From assembly GCF_013664685.1 (NCBI RefSeq), contig NZ_JAAKDE010000012.1, positions 108,052 to 172,051 on the forward strand: a stretch of DNA of 64,000 nt, read 5' to 3'. Numbering within the stretch: position 1 is the first letter of the stretch; each line of letters opens with the position of its first letter. Source of the stretch: Capillibacterium thermochitinicola. Lineage in GTDB: Bacteria; Bacillota; UBA4882; UBA10575. Below are positions 17,864 to 29,728 of the stretch, piece by piece. The position numbers were made by a program, and so were the translations under genes. The notes beneath the pieces were generated by a model, which was not told the origin of the DNA, did not search any database, and worked only from the letters and a program-made list of their open reading frames with translations.

Positions 17864-18333
17864 TCGATGGGTTCCTCCTCATCGGGAATATATTTCCGCA
17901 TGATTTGGATTAACTTCTGGGCGTAACGCGGATCTTCCGCATAGCCGGCCTGTTGGATCCGCCAGGCAAAAGCCTCCGGATCTTCCGCCACGGCCATTGC
18001 CTGTTGGTAACGGGGATTCTCCGTTATTAACCGGGCATAATCTTCGAAAGATTCTTCGTAATTGTGGTAAGCCCGGAAATTAAAGACCCTTCTGACCGGT
18101 CGTCCGTTGATATACTGTATGTCGTAGGCCTTGACGGTCCCGGCCGGACCTTCTCCTTTAATGTTAAAAAGGTTGAAAGAGTTCCGGCCGGTTTCCAGGT
18201 CGGTCACGGGTTTTCTTAGCCACCCGGTCTCCAGGGCCGCCTGGGCAAGGATCACCCGCCAGTGGATGCCGAAAACCGCATGGATCGTTTTCGCGTAAGG
18301 TTTTAACGTCGCAACAAATTCTTCCGGAGTCAT
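17860..18333 (-). CDS. Glucosaminidase domain protein (FlgJ/LytG-like)
   Basis: A 157-residue single-domain protein of the endo-beta-N-acetylglucosaminidase (GH73-like) type that cuts peptidoglycan. The domain fills the protein: ILAQAALETGW carries the probable catalytic Glu, followed by NSFNLFNIKG and the YARLITENPRY and WRIQQAGYAEDPRYAQKL segments. There is no signal peptide or cell-wall-binding domain, which is unusual for a wall hydrolase. It starts at ATG 18333 behind AAGGGAGG. Confidence 0.8.
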   Translation of the reverse strand: MTPEEFVATLKPYAKTIHAVFGIHWRVILAQAALETGWLRKPVTDLETGRNSFNLFNIKGEGPAGTVKAYDIQYINGRPVRRVFNFRAYHNYEESFEDYARLITENPRYQQAMAVAEDPEAFAWRIQQAGYAEDPRYAQKLIQIMRKYIPDEEEPID

Positions 18334-18448
18334 ACCCTTTCCTCCCTTGTGATGCGTTGGCCTAAACCATTTGCTGTATTATATGTCCCCCCGTCTTTAT
18401 TTTCATAAAGGGTAAAGGCACAAAATGGGCGGCGTGGTATGATCTCCC

Positions 18449-21187
18449 TTATTCATCCTCAGCGTTAGCCCTTACTTCCCTGATCACCACATTATCCACA
18501 TAATATTCGACGCCGGACCCGGGCCCTTCCGTGTATAACTCAAGGGTTTTTAAGATCCCGTCAACTTGCAGTTCGTACTGGCCACTAACCAAGGTCCACT
18601 CCTCATCATTCACCGTCTCCGAACCGACCCATGTATAGTTATCACCACGGTCATCGGTCCGTTTGATGCTGACCCGTCCCGCGTCGTGCATCTTGTTCTT
18701 CAGTTTGATCCAGGCGTTAATCTCATAGGTCCGGCCCGGCTTCATAATGGCGCTTAGGTCTTGGGCGATTCCCTGCCAACTATCCGTCCGGTTGGTAATC
18801 AGGGCGCAGTAGGTTCCGGTATGGGCGGTCTCAGCGGTAACGGTTATCTTACTTGGCCCGCCGAAATTAAACCACCCCTCCAGTGTTCCGGTTTCAAATC
18901 CCGGGTTAACCAGGAGGGAAGGTTCGCCTCCCCAGCAAAGGCGTTCATTAACGTATCCCGTAACCGCTGGCCAGTCAACCATCCCCTCCGGATTCGGCTG
19001 GAACGAATAATCATTTTCTTGCCGGTAGACCCCATCCTGACAGGAGATTACAACCCCGAGTTCGATTTGCGCCTCCGGCTCCAGGCTTCCGGCTTCCTCC
19101 GTAAAGCCTATTTCCAAGTAATAATCGGCATCCGGTGTTATCGCCGGCATCGGGACCAAGCGACCCTTCACCACCGCAGCGGGGAGGGAACCGCCGGTGT
19201 AGCTGAATTCCTGTGGTCCAGCGGTATCCCGGGTGTAATAATAACGGACCTGAACCGTAGCCAGATTTACAGGGACGCGGCCGTTGTTTACGATTGTGAA
19301 ACGCGTCTTTATCTGGTTCGTATTCAAATTTTCGAGTTCATTCTCCATTTGTACCTTGATTTGACCAGACGGTAGCTTTGCCGGAGCTTTAAACTCCAAC
19401 CAGGCCACCCGACAAGCGGCCCCTTCATCCCAGGGGGTAAACACCAAATAAAAATCATTTACCCCGCGCACCTGTTCGGTCGGGAGGGAGATGATTTGCC
19501 AAGCACTTTGACTGGCGGTGGCTTCATCCAACACCGAGTACCTGGCCAGCGGCAAGCCCAAATCCGGGCTGTGTAACTTTAACTCCAACTTACCCCGGCC
19601 AGTGAACGCCACCTTCAGTTCGCAAGTGGCCGTCCCCAGGCCAAAGTTGAAATTCTGATAAGCCACATAAGCCTTCGGGTCGTTTAGAACAATAATGTTT
19701 TCGCCAGCGGGAGTTGTCTCCAGCTTTATTCCGGCCTGGTCGCTAAAGGTTCCCGCCGCAATCGGGGAGAAAATCTCCCGGATGCTTAACACACCCGGCA
19801 ACTCATGGGTGTCTGGAATAAAAGTGGTGACGCTTTTCGCTTTTAACGCCGCTGTAAAGACGCCATTGGCGACAGGGAGCGGTGTGAGTTTTGTCAGATC
19901 TTCCGTCTCCGAAGTCCGGTAGGGGATCACTCCTTTGGTCGCGGGGAAGCCTTTTAAAACAAACTGAACCGTCCGCTCCCGTTCCCCATTGTTGATCGCA
20001 ACCAGGGCGAACCGGTCGCTTTCTTTATCTTTAAATGCAGTCACAAAGATATTGGGTGCCGGATTACTATCTGTACCGAGCCGTACATCACCGGGCCGGA
20101 CAAAACGGCTGTAGTTGCCTATGGTATAAAGCCGTTTAAAGGTGGTAAAGGTTTGAAAGGCCGGATCCAGGTGAATTAATGCTTCCCCCGGTTTATACGC
20201 CGCCAACCACCAAAACAACCAGGCATTGACTTCCGTTATGGTAAGATGATCGTGGAGCAACTTCGCGTACTTTAGTCCATCATCAATTGAACCATCATTA
20301 TACCCGATATTCGAGACTTCTGTCTGCCAGATAGCCTTCTGGTGGCTTTTGGCTACCGGAAAAGGAAGGGCCATAAAATCATAGGCGTGGGCGGCAATGA
20401 TATCCACTCCTTTACAAGCTTCGGGATCGTCCAGCGTGGCCAAGGCGTAGCTTTCCGTAAAATTCATGGTCTCCGGGATCATCACTTTAACATTGATCCC
20501 TTCCCGCTTTAAGGTGGGAGTTAGATGATTCTTGATGAAGTCTCTCAGTTGCAGACCAGTCCAGCGGCAAGAAGAGTAGTCCGTGGTTAAATCCGGCTCA
20601 TTGGCGGGGGAAATGGCATAAATTTCGATCTGATGATGCTCCTGATATCCCCGGACGTAATGGGCTAAGTATTCGGCAAAAGCTTGATATTTATCCGGTC
20701 GCAACTCGCCGCCTTGAATAACACTGTTATTCGTTTTCATCCAAGCGGGCGGGCTCCAGGCCGTACTGACAAATCTGGTGCATCCGCGCCGCGCCGCCTC
20801 TCTCATCAGCCAGATTTGGTCCTCATCCCCGGACCAGTTCCAGACCCCTTCCACCGGCTGGATACTTGGGGTCGGGCCATCAATCTCCTCACCCCAATCA
20901 CCCCCGTCACCGATGATGTTCCGCACAATGCTGAGGCCAATCCCTTTCTCCTGCGAAAAAAGCAGATCCAGAATGAGCTCCCGGTCCCTTTCCGGATAGG
21001 ACCATAAATTGGCGGCTTGATGAAAAGCACCGGATCCCCCAAAACCTTCGATCTCCTGTTTTTCATCCTGCCAATCTACCGTACAGGTGGGGAGCGCTGC
21101 CCAACTACTGCCGGCCAAGATCAAGATCATGAAGAGAAAAAACATGAGCACAGGAAAACATGTTTTCTTCATCATTCTTAATTTCAT
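18449..21187 (-). CDS. Secreted GH30 family glycoside hydrolase with carbohydrate-binding modules
   Basis: A 912-residue secreted enzyme for plant polysaccharide, probably xylan. A signal peptide covers residues 1-30. The catalytic domain (about 33-445) matches GH30, subfamily 8-like. The acid/base is Glu197 in PANEP and the nucleophile Glu290 in WQTEVSN. After it come a CBM6/36-like region (about 465-600), a CBM3-like beta domain (about 605-750) and a C-terminal CBM4_9/22-like domain (about 755-905, starting LLVNPGFETGTLEGW). In glucuronoxylanases a conserved Arg in WWYIxRSYG binds the glucuronic acid branch. Here the matching stretch is WWLAAYKPG, so the Arg is absent and a glucuronate-independent specificity is likely. 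The ATG has GGGAGGGAAG before it. Confidence 0.88.
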   Translation of the reverse strand: MKLRMMKKTCFPVLMFFLFMILILAGSSWAALPTCTVDWQDEKQEIEGFGGSGAFHQAANLWSYPERDRELILDLLFSQEKGIGLSIVRNIIGDGGDWGEEIDGPTPSIQPVEGVWNWSGDEDQIWLMREAARRGCTRFVSTAWSPPAWMKTNNSVIQGGELRPDKYQAFAEYLAHYVRGYQEHHQIEIYAISPANEPDLTTDYSSCRWTGLQLRDFIKNHLTPTLKREGINVKVMIPETMNFTESYALATLDDPEACKGVDIIAAHAYDFMALPFPVAKSHQKAIWQTEVSNIGYNDGSIDDGLKYAKLLHDHLTITEVNAWLFWWLAAYKPGEALIHLDPAFQTFTTFKRLYTIGNYSRFVRPGDVRLGTDSNPAPNIFVTAFKDKESDRFALVAINNGERERTVQFVLKGFPATKGVIPYRTSETEDLTKLTPLPVANGVFTAALKAKSVTTFIPDTHELPGVLSIREIFSPIAAGTFSDQAGIKLETTPAGENIIVLNDPKAYVAYQNFNFGLGTATCELKVAFTGRGKLELKLHSPDLGLPLARYSVLDEATASQSAWQIISLPTEQVRGVNDFYLVFTPWDEGAACRVAWLEFKAPAKLPSGQIKVQMENELENLNTNQIKTRFTIVNNGRVPVNLATVQVRYYYTRDTAGPQEFSYTGGSLPAAVVKGRLVPMPAITPDADYYLEIGFTEEAGSLEPEAQIELGVVISCQDGVYRQENDYSFQPNPEGMVDWPAVTGYVNERLCWGGEPSLLVNPGFETGTLEGWFNFGGPSKITVTAETAHTGTYCALITNRTDSWQGIAQDLSAIMKPGRTYEINAWIKLKNKMHDAGRVSIKRTDDRGDNYTWVGSETVNDEEWTLVSGQYELQVDGILKTLELYTEGPGSGVEYYVDNVVIREVRANAEDE

Positions 21188-21243
21188 GATCTTCCCTCCC
21201 TTACTTGTTTATAGATATTTTATTATTATTATTTGGGAAAAAT

Positions 21244-21259
21244 CACAAACGTTTTCGAA
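21244..21259 (-). promoter_or_regulatory. Candidate LacI-type operator upstream of the GH30 gene
   Basis: TTCGAAAACGTTTGTG (minus strand) carries an AACGTT core like those of LacI-family operators, about 60 bases before the GH30 start. It fits the cre consensus only in its left half, so a local sugar regulator is as likely as CcpA. Confidence 0.25.
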
Positions 21260-21301
21260 GAATTCTGCCCGCCTAGATTGTAAATTTTTTTTAATTGCGC
21301 C

Positions 21302-21334
21302 AAAAAAAAAAACTACCCTGCAGTTCTAGGGTAG
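21302..21334 (-). terminator. Intrinsic terminator of the htrA-rlmH transcript
   Basis: On the minus strand, CTACCCT and AGGGTAG form a 7-base stem followed by eleven T. The element is flanked by a further pair GCGCCA/TGGCGC. It lies 70 bases after rlmH. Confidence 0.9.
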
Positions 21335-21403
21335 CTTGGCGCATTAATGGTCTTGTCCTGTACCGCGTTAAACCTTGTTCTTTATGTCGTTGTTAGCTCT
21401 TCT

Positions 21404-21868
21404 TTACAAATGATAAGGTTCGCCCCGCAGGATCTTAAATCCGCGGTAGATCTGTTCCAACAAAACCAACCGGAAAAGCTGATGGGGAAAGGTCAGATCG
21501 GAGAAGGAAAGGCGGTCATCGGCCAGGGCCGTCACCTCCGGCGCCAGTCCCGAGGCGCCCCCAATCACCAGGTATACTTCCTGGCCGCCGCTTTCCCGGG
21601 CCGCCAACCACCGGGCAAACCCTTCGGAAGTTAATTTCCTTCCCCGCGGATCACAAACGGCCACAAAGGAACGGGGTTTCAAGACGGCCTGGATCCTTTT
21701 TCCTTCTTCCTTTTGGGCCTCACCCGGGGCGCGGCCCAACGGGGAATCGGGAACCTCGACGATCTTCAGTTTGGTGTAAGCGGTAAGCCTTTTTTGGTAT
21801 TCGGCAATCCCTTGCCGCAGATAATCTTCTTTGATTTTGCCCACCGCCACAATCGTCAGATGTAACAT
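21404..21868 (-). CDS. rlmH: 23S rRNA (pseudouridine1915-N3)-methyltransferase RlmH
   Basis: SPOUT-class methyltransferase that modifies pseudouridine 1915 in helix 69 of 23S rRNA. The 154-residue length is typical. The C-terminal trefoil-knot motifs LVIGGASGL and LSFSDLTFPHQLFRLVLLEQ are clear, and the protein starts with the expected LHLTIVAVGKIKE. ATG 21868 lies four bases after the htrA stop, so the pair is co-transcribed, as in other Bacillota. Confidence 0.95.
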   Translation of the reverse strand: MLHLTIVAVGKIKEDYLRQGIAEYQKRLTAYTKLKIVEVPDSPLGRAPGEAQKEEGKRIQAVLKPRSFVAVCDPRGRKLTSEGFARWLAARESGGQEVYLVIGGASGLAPEVTALADDRLSFSDLTFPHQLFRLVLLEQIYRGFKILRGEPYHL

Positions 21869-21871
21869 CTT

Positions 21872-23023
21872 CTACTCCAACGGTTCCGCCGTAATCTCTA
21901 CTTTAAACCGGCGGTTGCCCCGGTAAAGCTCCATGGTAACCCGGTCCCCAACTTTCAGATCCAAACCGGCAAAGTTCGCACCTTCCTTAATGGCTTCGCC
22001 GTTGATGGCCACGATGACATCGCCGGCTTTCAATCCCGCTTTTGCCGCCGGACCGGGGTAGACCCGCGTAATCAGGAAGCCTTGGTCCACGGGAAGCTTG
22101 ACCCGCAGGCGCTGTTCAAGAAAGCGCTTGTTGTTCTCATCGAACGGCACATAGCTGATACCAATCGCTCCGGGACGACGCAGTTCGCCCTTGATGATTA
22201 GATCAGCAATCTCCCGGGCTTTATCGATGGGAATCGCAAAGCCAATCCCCTGGGCCTCTTCGATAATGGCGGTGTTGATCCCGATGACCTCGCCTTTACT
22301 GTTCAGCAACGGGCCGCCCGAGTTCCCAGGGTTAATGGAAGCGTCCGTCTGGATTAAATCACGCAAAGCGGTTTTTTCCCCGGTGGCAATACTCCGGTTC
22401 ACCGCACTAATCACGCCGACCGTCACTGTATTCTTCAACCCTTCACCGATGGGGTTGCCGATGGCAATCGCCATTTGGCCGACGCGGAGATCGGCCGAGC
22501 GGCCAAATTTGGCCACCGGGTAGTTGTCCCCTTCGATCTTGAGCACCGCCAGATCATTATCGGGATCAGCCCCGACGAGTTTGGCCGGAAATTCGCGCCC
22601 GTCATTCAAAACAACCAAAATCTCCTCGGCCTTCGCAATAACATGATAATTCGTCAGAATATGCCCATCCTTGCGGAAGATCACCCCGGAACCTAAGCCC
22701 TGAACCGGCTGGTAACCGACCAAGCCAAAGAAGAAATCTTTCACCTCCACCAGGCTGGTGGTGGTGATCATCACCACACTGGGGCCGACCTTATCCACCA
22801 CGTCAATGGTGGCTTTTTCATAGTCGGTGAGCTGGACCGGAGGACTCTCTTTCGCGGGCGTTGCCTCTTGTTGGACCGGCGGTTGGGCAACCAACGCCTG
22901 ACCCAATCCGGTAAAGCGGACGGCAAGCAGAACCAGGAAACCGCCCATAAAAGAAGCGATCAAAAACAAGGTAAACAGACTGGTGCGGGAGGAAGGACCT
23001 CCTCTTCGGTAATGCGTTGACAT
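21872..23023 (-). CDS. htrA: HtrA/DegP-like serine protease (S1C) with PDZ domain
   Basis: Membrane-anchored quality-control protease acting outside the cytoplasm. The 383-residue protein has an N-terminal helix (about residues 15-38), a trypsin-like domain (about 75-265) and one PDZ domain (about 285-380). The catalytic triad is visible: His127 in LTNYHVI, Asp157 in PDNDLAV and Ser235 in NPGNSGGPL. ATG 23023 has CGGAGGT before it. It precedes rlmH, a conserved pairing. Confidence 0.93.
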   Translation of the reverse strand: MSTHYRRGGPSSRTSLFTLFLIASFMGGFLVLLAVRFTGLGQALVAQPPVQQEATPAKESPPVQLTDYEKATIDVVDKVGPSVVMITTTSLVEVKDFFFGLVGYQPVQGLGSGVIFRKDGHILTNYHVIAKAEEILVVLNDGREFPAKLVGADPDNDLAVLKIEGDNYPVAKFGRSADLRVGQMAIAIGNPIGEGLKNTVTVGVISAVNRSIATGEKTALRDLIQTDASINPGNSGGPLLNSKGEVIGINTAIIEEAQGIGFAIPIDKAREIADLIIKGELRRPGAIGISYVPFDENNKRFLEQRLRVKLPVDQGFLITRVYPGPAAKAGLKAGDVIVAINGEAIKEGANFAGLDLKVGDRVTMELYRGNRRFKVEITAEPLE

Positions 23024-23082
23024 CTTTTTACCTCCGAAAACTTCTTACCCAGTTTTCCTATTCTTCCCCAGGGAAGAAAAGT

Positions 23083-24870
23083 TTATCGAACCCGGATAAT
23101 AATTTGTCCGCCGCGAAACCCCTCGTGCAACAGATCACAAAAGGCTGCCGCGGCCTTTGGTGTTAACCATGGTGCCAACGCGTCAAATAGTAATAAGGGC
23201 TGGGTATCCGCCCAGACCGCTTTCGCCAAGGCCAGCCGGAAAGCCAGATCCGGCAGATCGGGCCGACTGAAGGAGACCTCTTCCGCCGGACACCAATCAC
23301 CATCGGCCGTCCGGACAGAAAACCGTAAAAGGTTCCCTTCCAACCGGGGTTTTAATCCTTGTCCCTTGCCCTCGGTCAAGCCGGAAAGGAACCGTCCGGC
23401 ATCACGGTATATAGTATATAAAGCCGTCAGTTCGCCCTCGCCAAGGTCGGCATTTTTTTTCATGACCGCCTCGGCCTCCCGTTTCTGTTTCAGCTCTACC
23501 AAATAGGCACGTGCCTCCGCCGGCGTAGCCTGATCCAGCTCCGCCAGGAACGCAGCCAATTCTTCTTCAACCTGTTGCCGCTGGTGTTTAATCACACTGA
23601 GCTTCTGGACTTTCACCTGGACCGCCGCCAAGTCTTCCCGTCCGGCCAACGCCAGCAGTTGTTCCCTTTTCTGACGGAGTCTTTCCTCCTTTTGCCGCGC
23701 CCGCTCCAGCTCTTCCCACCATAAATCCAGATTCTGATCCTCAAGGATGGTCGGCCGTTGCAAACAGGCCAAATCCTTCCGGTATTGTTCTAAGAGGGCC
23801 ATTTCTCTTAGAAAATCTTCCGGATTCTTGTTCTTCAGGAGGACTTTTAGTTCCTCACGGATCCGCCCCAGCTTTTGCAGGAGTTCACTAATCCGCCGTT
23901 TAATCTCCTCTTCCCGTTCTTTTCCGCCGAAACGGGACCACACTCCTTTTCGGCTGTTCTGTTCCAGTAATTCCTCCATGGCTTGCAAAAGTCTATTTAA
24001 CTCCGCTCTTTGTGCTAAAAGGCGGTTTACTCTTCGTTCCGTCTCCGGTGTATAGATGGTCGGGTCAAAGGCGGCGATTTTCTGCCGGAGGGTTTCCTCT
24101 TCCTTTTTCAGGATCGCCCGGGTTTCCATCTCCTTCCGGATTTGTTCTTCATAGAAACTGGTTTCCAAAGTAGCCGCCGTATATTCCCGCGTTGTTAAAG
24201 CCAATAAGTCCTCACCGGTGGGTGAAAGAAACTTTTCGTAGGCGGCATAATTTTGCTCCTCCTCGATCAACCGCTGTTTTTCTTTTTCCAACCGGTCCAG
24301 CTTGACGAGGAGCTCATTAATGGTCGCCAAATCTATTTCCTGACCGTGCGTCCGCGTTTCGTTCCCCGCCTGGCTCAGTAAAACCGGCAGCCGTTCGTGT
24401 GATTGGACTTTCCGAATATGTTCCCGGACCAAAGGGGCGTTTTGGTCTAGCGTAAAGTCGGTGTTTTGAAAAACGCCGATGACCGCAAAGTCCAAAGGAT
24501 TCAGGACCTTTAGCTCCTGCAGGAGAAGATCCATCAAAGCCATTGACGACAGGGGGAATAACCCTTTGGTCTCCAGTTTAAAAACTTCCAGGGATTCGCG
24601 GGTAAAATTGCGTCCAAGGAGAAAAGTACCACTCTTGGTCTCAATCCACATGGCCGCGCTACAGTCTTCCTTGCCCGTTGGCGGGATCAGTTGTTGTTTT
24701 CGGACGTTTTGGTGCGGGGGAAAACCATACAGCACCGCCCGGATTGCTTCGATGACGGTTTCCTCCGTCTCCTGTTCCGTATAAGGAACCTCCGCCCAGG
24801 AGGGAGCAAAAGTATGTTCCCAGTCGCGCAGGGGGCCCAAAGCTTTAATCATCAATCTTTTGATGCGCAC
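23083..24870 (-). CDS. SMC/YhaN-like coiled-coil protein with degenerate ATPase motifs
   Basis: A 595-residue protein built like the YhaN/SbcC branch of SMC-type ATPases: an N-terminal head starting MRIKRLMIKALGPL, a long coiled coil (about residues 180-470) and a C-terminal head. The ATPase residues are gone. The expected Walker A at about residues 30-40 reads YTEQETEETV, with no GxxGxGK(S/T). The signature region reads FSRPDLPDLAF, and the Walker B-like PLLLFDALAP (about 557-566) lacks the catalytic Glu. It is therefore probably a structural, non-hydrolysing protein. Translation starts at GTG 24870, 12 bases after gyrA on the same strand, suggesting co-expression with gyrase. I do not know its function. 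Confidence 0.7.
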   Translation of the reverse strand: MRIKRLMIKALGPLRDWEHTFAPSWAEVPYTEQETEETVIEAIRAVLYGFPPHQNVRKQQLIPPTGKEDCSAAMWIETKSGTFLLGRNFTRESLEVFKLETKGLFPLSSMALMDLLLQELKVLNPLDFAVIGVFQNTDFTLDQNAPLVREHIRKVQSHERLPVLLSQAGNETRTHGQEIDLATINELLVKLDRLEKEKQRLIEEEQNYAAYEKFLSPTGEDLLALTTREYTAATLETSFYEEQIRKEMETRAILKKEEETLRQKIAAFDPTIYTPETERRVNRLLAQRAELNRLLQAMEELLEQNSRKGVWSRFGGKEREEEIKRRISELLQKLGRIREELKVLLKNKNPEDFLREMALLEQYRKDLACLQRPTILEDQNLDLWWEELERARQKEERLRQKREQLLALAGREDLAAVQVKVQKLSVIKHQRQQVEEELAAFLAELDQATPAEARAYLVELKQKREAEAVMKKNADLGEGELTALYTIYRDAGRFLSGLTEGKGQGLKPRLEGNLLRFSVRTADGDWCPAEEVSFSRPDLPDLAFRLALAKAVWADTQPLLLFDALAPWLTPKAAAAFCDLLHEGFRGGQIIIRVR

Positions 24871-24882
24871 TGCGTCACCCCG

Positions 24883-27333
24883 CTATTCACCGTCCTCGCC
24901 CTCTTCCTGTCTACTGACGACCCGGGCCACGGCAACAATCCGGTCGTCCCCCTCTAGTTGCATAAGTTTAACTCCTTGCGTATTCCGGCCCATGGAGGAG
25001 ATATCGCTGACGTTAACCCGGATCACCAACCCGCTGGCGTTAATCAACATTAATTCATGTTCCGGATAGACCACGCCGCCCCCGATCACATCGCCCGTTT
25101 TCGCCGTCCGGTTCAGCGTTTTGATGCCGATTCCGCCCCGGGCTTGGATCCGGTATTGACCGAAGGGTGTCCTTTTGCCGTAACCATGCTCGGTAATAAC
25201 CAAAAGTTCCGCGTTCTCCCGGATCACATCCATACCGACCACTTGATCACCCGGCCGCAGGTTAATCCCCTTCACGCCACGGGCAATCCGGCCCATCGGT
25301 CTAATTTCGGTTTCGGAAAAGCAGAGGGCTTGCCCGTGCCGGGTGAAAATAACAATTTCCCGTTCCCCGTCGGTCCGCCGCACCCCGATCAGTTCATCCC
25401 CTTCATCCAGGGTGATCCCGATTAGGCCGCTCCGCCGGTTATTGGCATACTGGGAGAGGGCTGTCTTCTTGACAACCCCATTCCGCGTACACATCAGCAG
25501 GAAAAGATCCTCGCGGAAGTCTTGCACCGGGATATAGGTATTGATCTTTTCCCCTGGGTTTAGCGGAATCAGGTTCACAACGGCAATTCCCCGGGCCTGG
25601 CGCGAAGCCTCCGGAATATCAAAACCACGGAGCTGGTAGACCCGTCCTTGGTTCGTGAAGAACAACACATGGTCGTGGGTGGAAGTAATAAAGAGATGTT
25701 CGACAAAATCCTCTTCTTTGGTGTTGATCGCGGTGATCCCTTTTCCGCCACGCCGTTGACTCTTGTACGTGGACACCGGGAGCCGTTTGATGTAGCCGCT
25801 GTGGGTGATCGTCACCACGATATCTTCATCGGCGATCAGATCCTCAATTGAGATATCCTCTTCACTCGCGGCAATCTCGGTCCGCCGCGGATCGGCATAT
25901 TTCTCTTTGATGGCCAAGAGTTCCTCTTTAACAACCCCCATGATCTTGGCCGGATCCGCCAGCAGTTCCCGGTAGTAGGCGATGGTCTTCTGGAGTTCGG
26001 CGTATTCTTCTTCCAGTTTTTCCCGTTGCAGGCCGGTTAAACTCTGGAGACGCATGTCCAAAATAGCCTGGGCCTGTCGTTCCGACAACCCAAAATTGGC
26101 CATTAACCTTTCCCGGGCGATCTCAACCGTCCGGGAAGAACGGATCACCTGAATTACGGCATCAATGTGGTCTAAGGCAATCCTTAGTCCTTCAACAATG
26201 TGAGCCCGCGCTTCGGCCTTTTCCAGATCAAACCGGGTCCGGCGGGTAATAATCTCTTTCTGGTGTTCAAGGTAGTAACGGAGTAAATCCCGTAGTCCCA
26301 AAACCCGCGGCTCGTTATCGACCAAAACCAGCATGATGACACCGAAGGTATCTTGGAGCTGGGTGTGCTTATACAGCTGGTTCAAGAGGACATTGGGATT
26401 GGTATCCCGCTTCAGTTCAATGACGATGCGCATCCCGGAACGATCGGACTCATCCCGGAGATCGGTAATCCCTTCGATCTCCTTGTTCCGCACCAATTCG
26501 GCAATCCGCTCGATTAACCGGGCTTTATTCACCTGATAGGGGAGTTCGGTAACGACAATTTGGCTCTTCCCATTACTCAGGGTTTCGATTCCGGTTTTCG
26601 CCCGTACCTTAATACTGCCCCGTCCGGTGAGGTAGGCCTCGCGAATCCCATCCCGGCCCAGAATTATACCACCGGTCGGAAAATCCGGCCCTTTAACCAC
26701 TTTCATCAGGGCTTCCGTATCCGCTTCCGGATCATCGATCAACATAACCGCCCCGTCGATCACTTCACCCAAATTATGAGGGGGAATATTGGTTGCCATC
26801 CCAACCGCGATCCCGGCCGCCCCGTTCACCAGTAGGTTCGGGAAACGGCTGGGCAGCACCACCGGTTCTTCCAAGCTCCCGTCAAAATTGGGGACAAAAT
26901 CGACCGTCTTCTTTTCAATATCCGTCAACATCTCAACGGCCAGCGGTGACAGGCGAATCTCGGTGTAACGCATGGCCGCCGGGGGATCGCCGTCGACCGA
27001 ACCAAAGTTCCCGTGGCCGTCCACCAAAGGAATCCGGTACGAAAAGTCCTGCGCCATCCGGACGATGGAATCATAGATCGCCGCGTCGCCGTGGGGATGG
27101 TAGCGCCCCATCACATCACCGACAATACGCGCGGATTTTTTATACGGTTTATCGGGCGTAGTCCCCGATTCGTACATCCCGTAAAGAATCCGCCGGTGAA
27201 CCGGTTTTAGTCCATCACGGACATCCGGCAGCGCCCGGCCGACAATCACGCTCATCGCATAACTCAAATAGGAGCGTTTCATCTCTTGCTCAATTTTGAT
27301 CGGAACAATCTTCCCATCCCTAACTTCTGCCAA
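24883..27333 (-). CDS. gyrA: DNA gyrase subunit A
   Basis: Breakage-reunion subunit of gyrase, which introduces negative supercoils with GyrB. The 816-residue protein contains the winged-helix segment [13 protein letters not shown], the catalytic Tyr in [11 protein letters not shown] and the GyrA box QRRGGKG in the C-terminal wrapping domain, which marks gyrase rather than topoisomerase IV. It starts at TTG 27333 behind GGAGGG, 62 bases after gyrB. The acidic tail EEGEDGE is short. Confidence 0.97.
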   Translation of the reverse strand: MAEVRDGKIVPIKIEQEMKRSYLSYAMSVIVGRALPDVRDGLKPVHRRILYGMYESGTTPDKPYKKSARIVGDVMGRYHPHGDAAIYDSIVRMAQDFSYRIPLVDGHGNFGSVDGDPPAAMRYTEIRLSPLAVEMLTDIEKKTVDFVPNFDGSLEEPVVLPSRFPNLLVNGAAGIAVGMATNIPPHNLGEVIDGAVMLIDDPEADTEALMKVVKGPDFPTGGIILGRDGIREAYLTGRGSIKVRAKTGIETLSNGKSQIVVTELPYQVNKARLIERIAELVRNKEIEGITDLRDESDRSGMRIVIELKRDTNPNVLLNQLYKHTQLQDTFGVIMLVLVDNEPRVLGLRDLLRYYLEHQKEIITRRTRFDLEKAEARAHIVEGLRIALDHIDAVIQVIRSSRTVEIARERLMANFGLSERQAQAILDMRLQSLTGLQREKLEEEYAELQKTIAYYRELLADPAKIMGVVKEELLAIKEKYADPRRTEIAASEEDISIEDLIADEDIVVTITHSGYIKRLPVSTYKSQRRGGKGITAINTKEEDFVEHLFITSTHDHVLFFTNQGRVYQLRGFDIPEASRQARGIAVVNLIPLNPGEKINTYIPVQDFREDLFLLMCTRNGVVKKTALSQYANNRRSGLIGITLDEGDELIGVRRTDGEREIVIFTRHGQALCFSETEIRPMGRIARGVKGINLRPGDQVVGMDVIRENAELLVITEHGYGKRTPFGQYRIQARGGIGIKTLNRTAKTGDVIGGGVVYPEHELMLINASGLVIRVNVSDISSMGRNTQGVKLMQLEGDDRIVAVARVVSRQEEGEDGE

Positions 27334-27395
27334 AATTATCCCTCCATTGGCTCCCGCCTTCTACCCGTTTTGCTTCACCCGGAGACCATTGGGGT

Positions 27396-29327
<1,932 letters not shown>

Positions 29328-29445
29328 CTAAAGAAAATCCTCTCGTTATTGGTTAACGGTATGCGCTGAATCGCCCCCCAGAGCAGGTAACGCATACCCG
29401 CTTTTCTTTCTTGCACGTGCCTCGCTCACGCGGGTGAATCTGTTT

Positions 29446-29691
29446 TTAATTGGGGATTTGTTCTGACCGCTTCTTCAGGGTGTAAGCGGAGATGGGCGAC
29501 AAGATAATTTTTTGGTCAGTGTAAACCGCCGATTTTGGTTTTCCCTCTCCAATATCCACGATCTCCCGGCCTGTTTTCTTCCTCTGCTGCAGCCATTCTT
29601 GGAGTGAGGTGAACGTCATTTTTTCTAGATTTTCCACGATGACAATCTCATTGATACTGATAATCTGATTTCCACCCAAATGTAAAAACAT
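29446..29691 (-). CDS. remB: Extracellular matrix regulator RemB (DUF370)
   Basis: An 81-residue protein of the RemA/RemB (YlzA/YaaB, DUF370) family. In Bacillus subtilis YaaB sits at the same place between recF and gyrB and affects biofilm matrix genes. The start MFLHLGGNQIISINEIV and the later KSAVYTDQKIILSPI are family hallmarks. ATG 29691 has GGGGAGG before it. Confidence 0.85.
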   Translation of the reverse strand: MFLHLGGNQIISINEIVIVENLEKMTFTSLQEWLQQRKKTGREIVDIGEGKPKSAVYTDQKIILSPISAYTLKKRSEQIPN

Positions 29692-29728
29692 CTGCCTCCC
29701 CCTTTACCGGCCTTTCACGGTCTAACCC

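Noticed and set aside
21244..21259. A true CcpA cre site
   Set aside because: Only the left half fits the cre consensus, so it is listed only as a weak LacI-type operator candidate.
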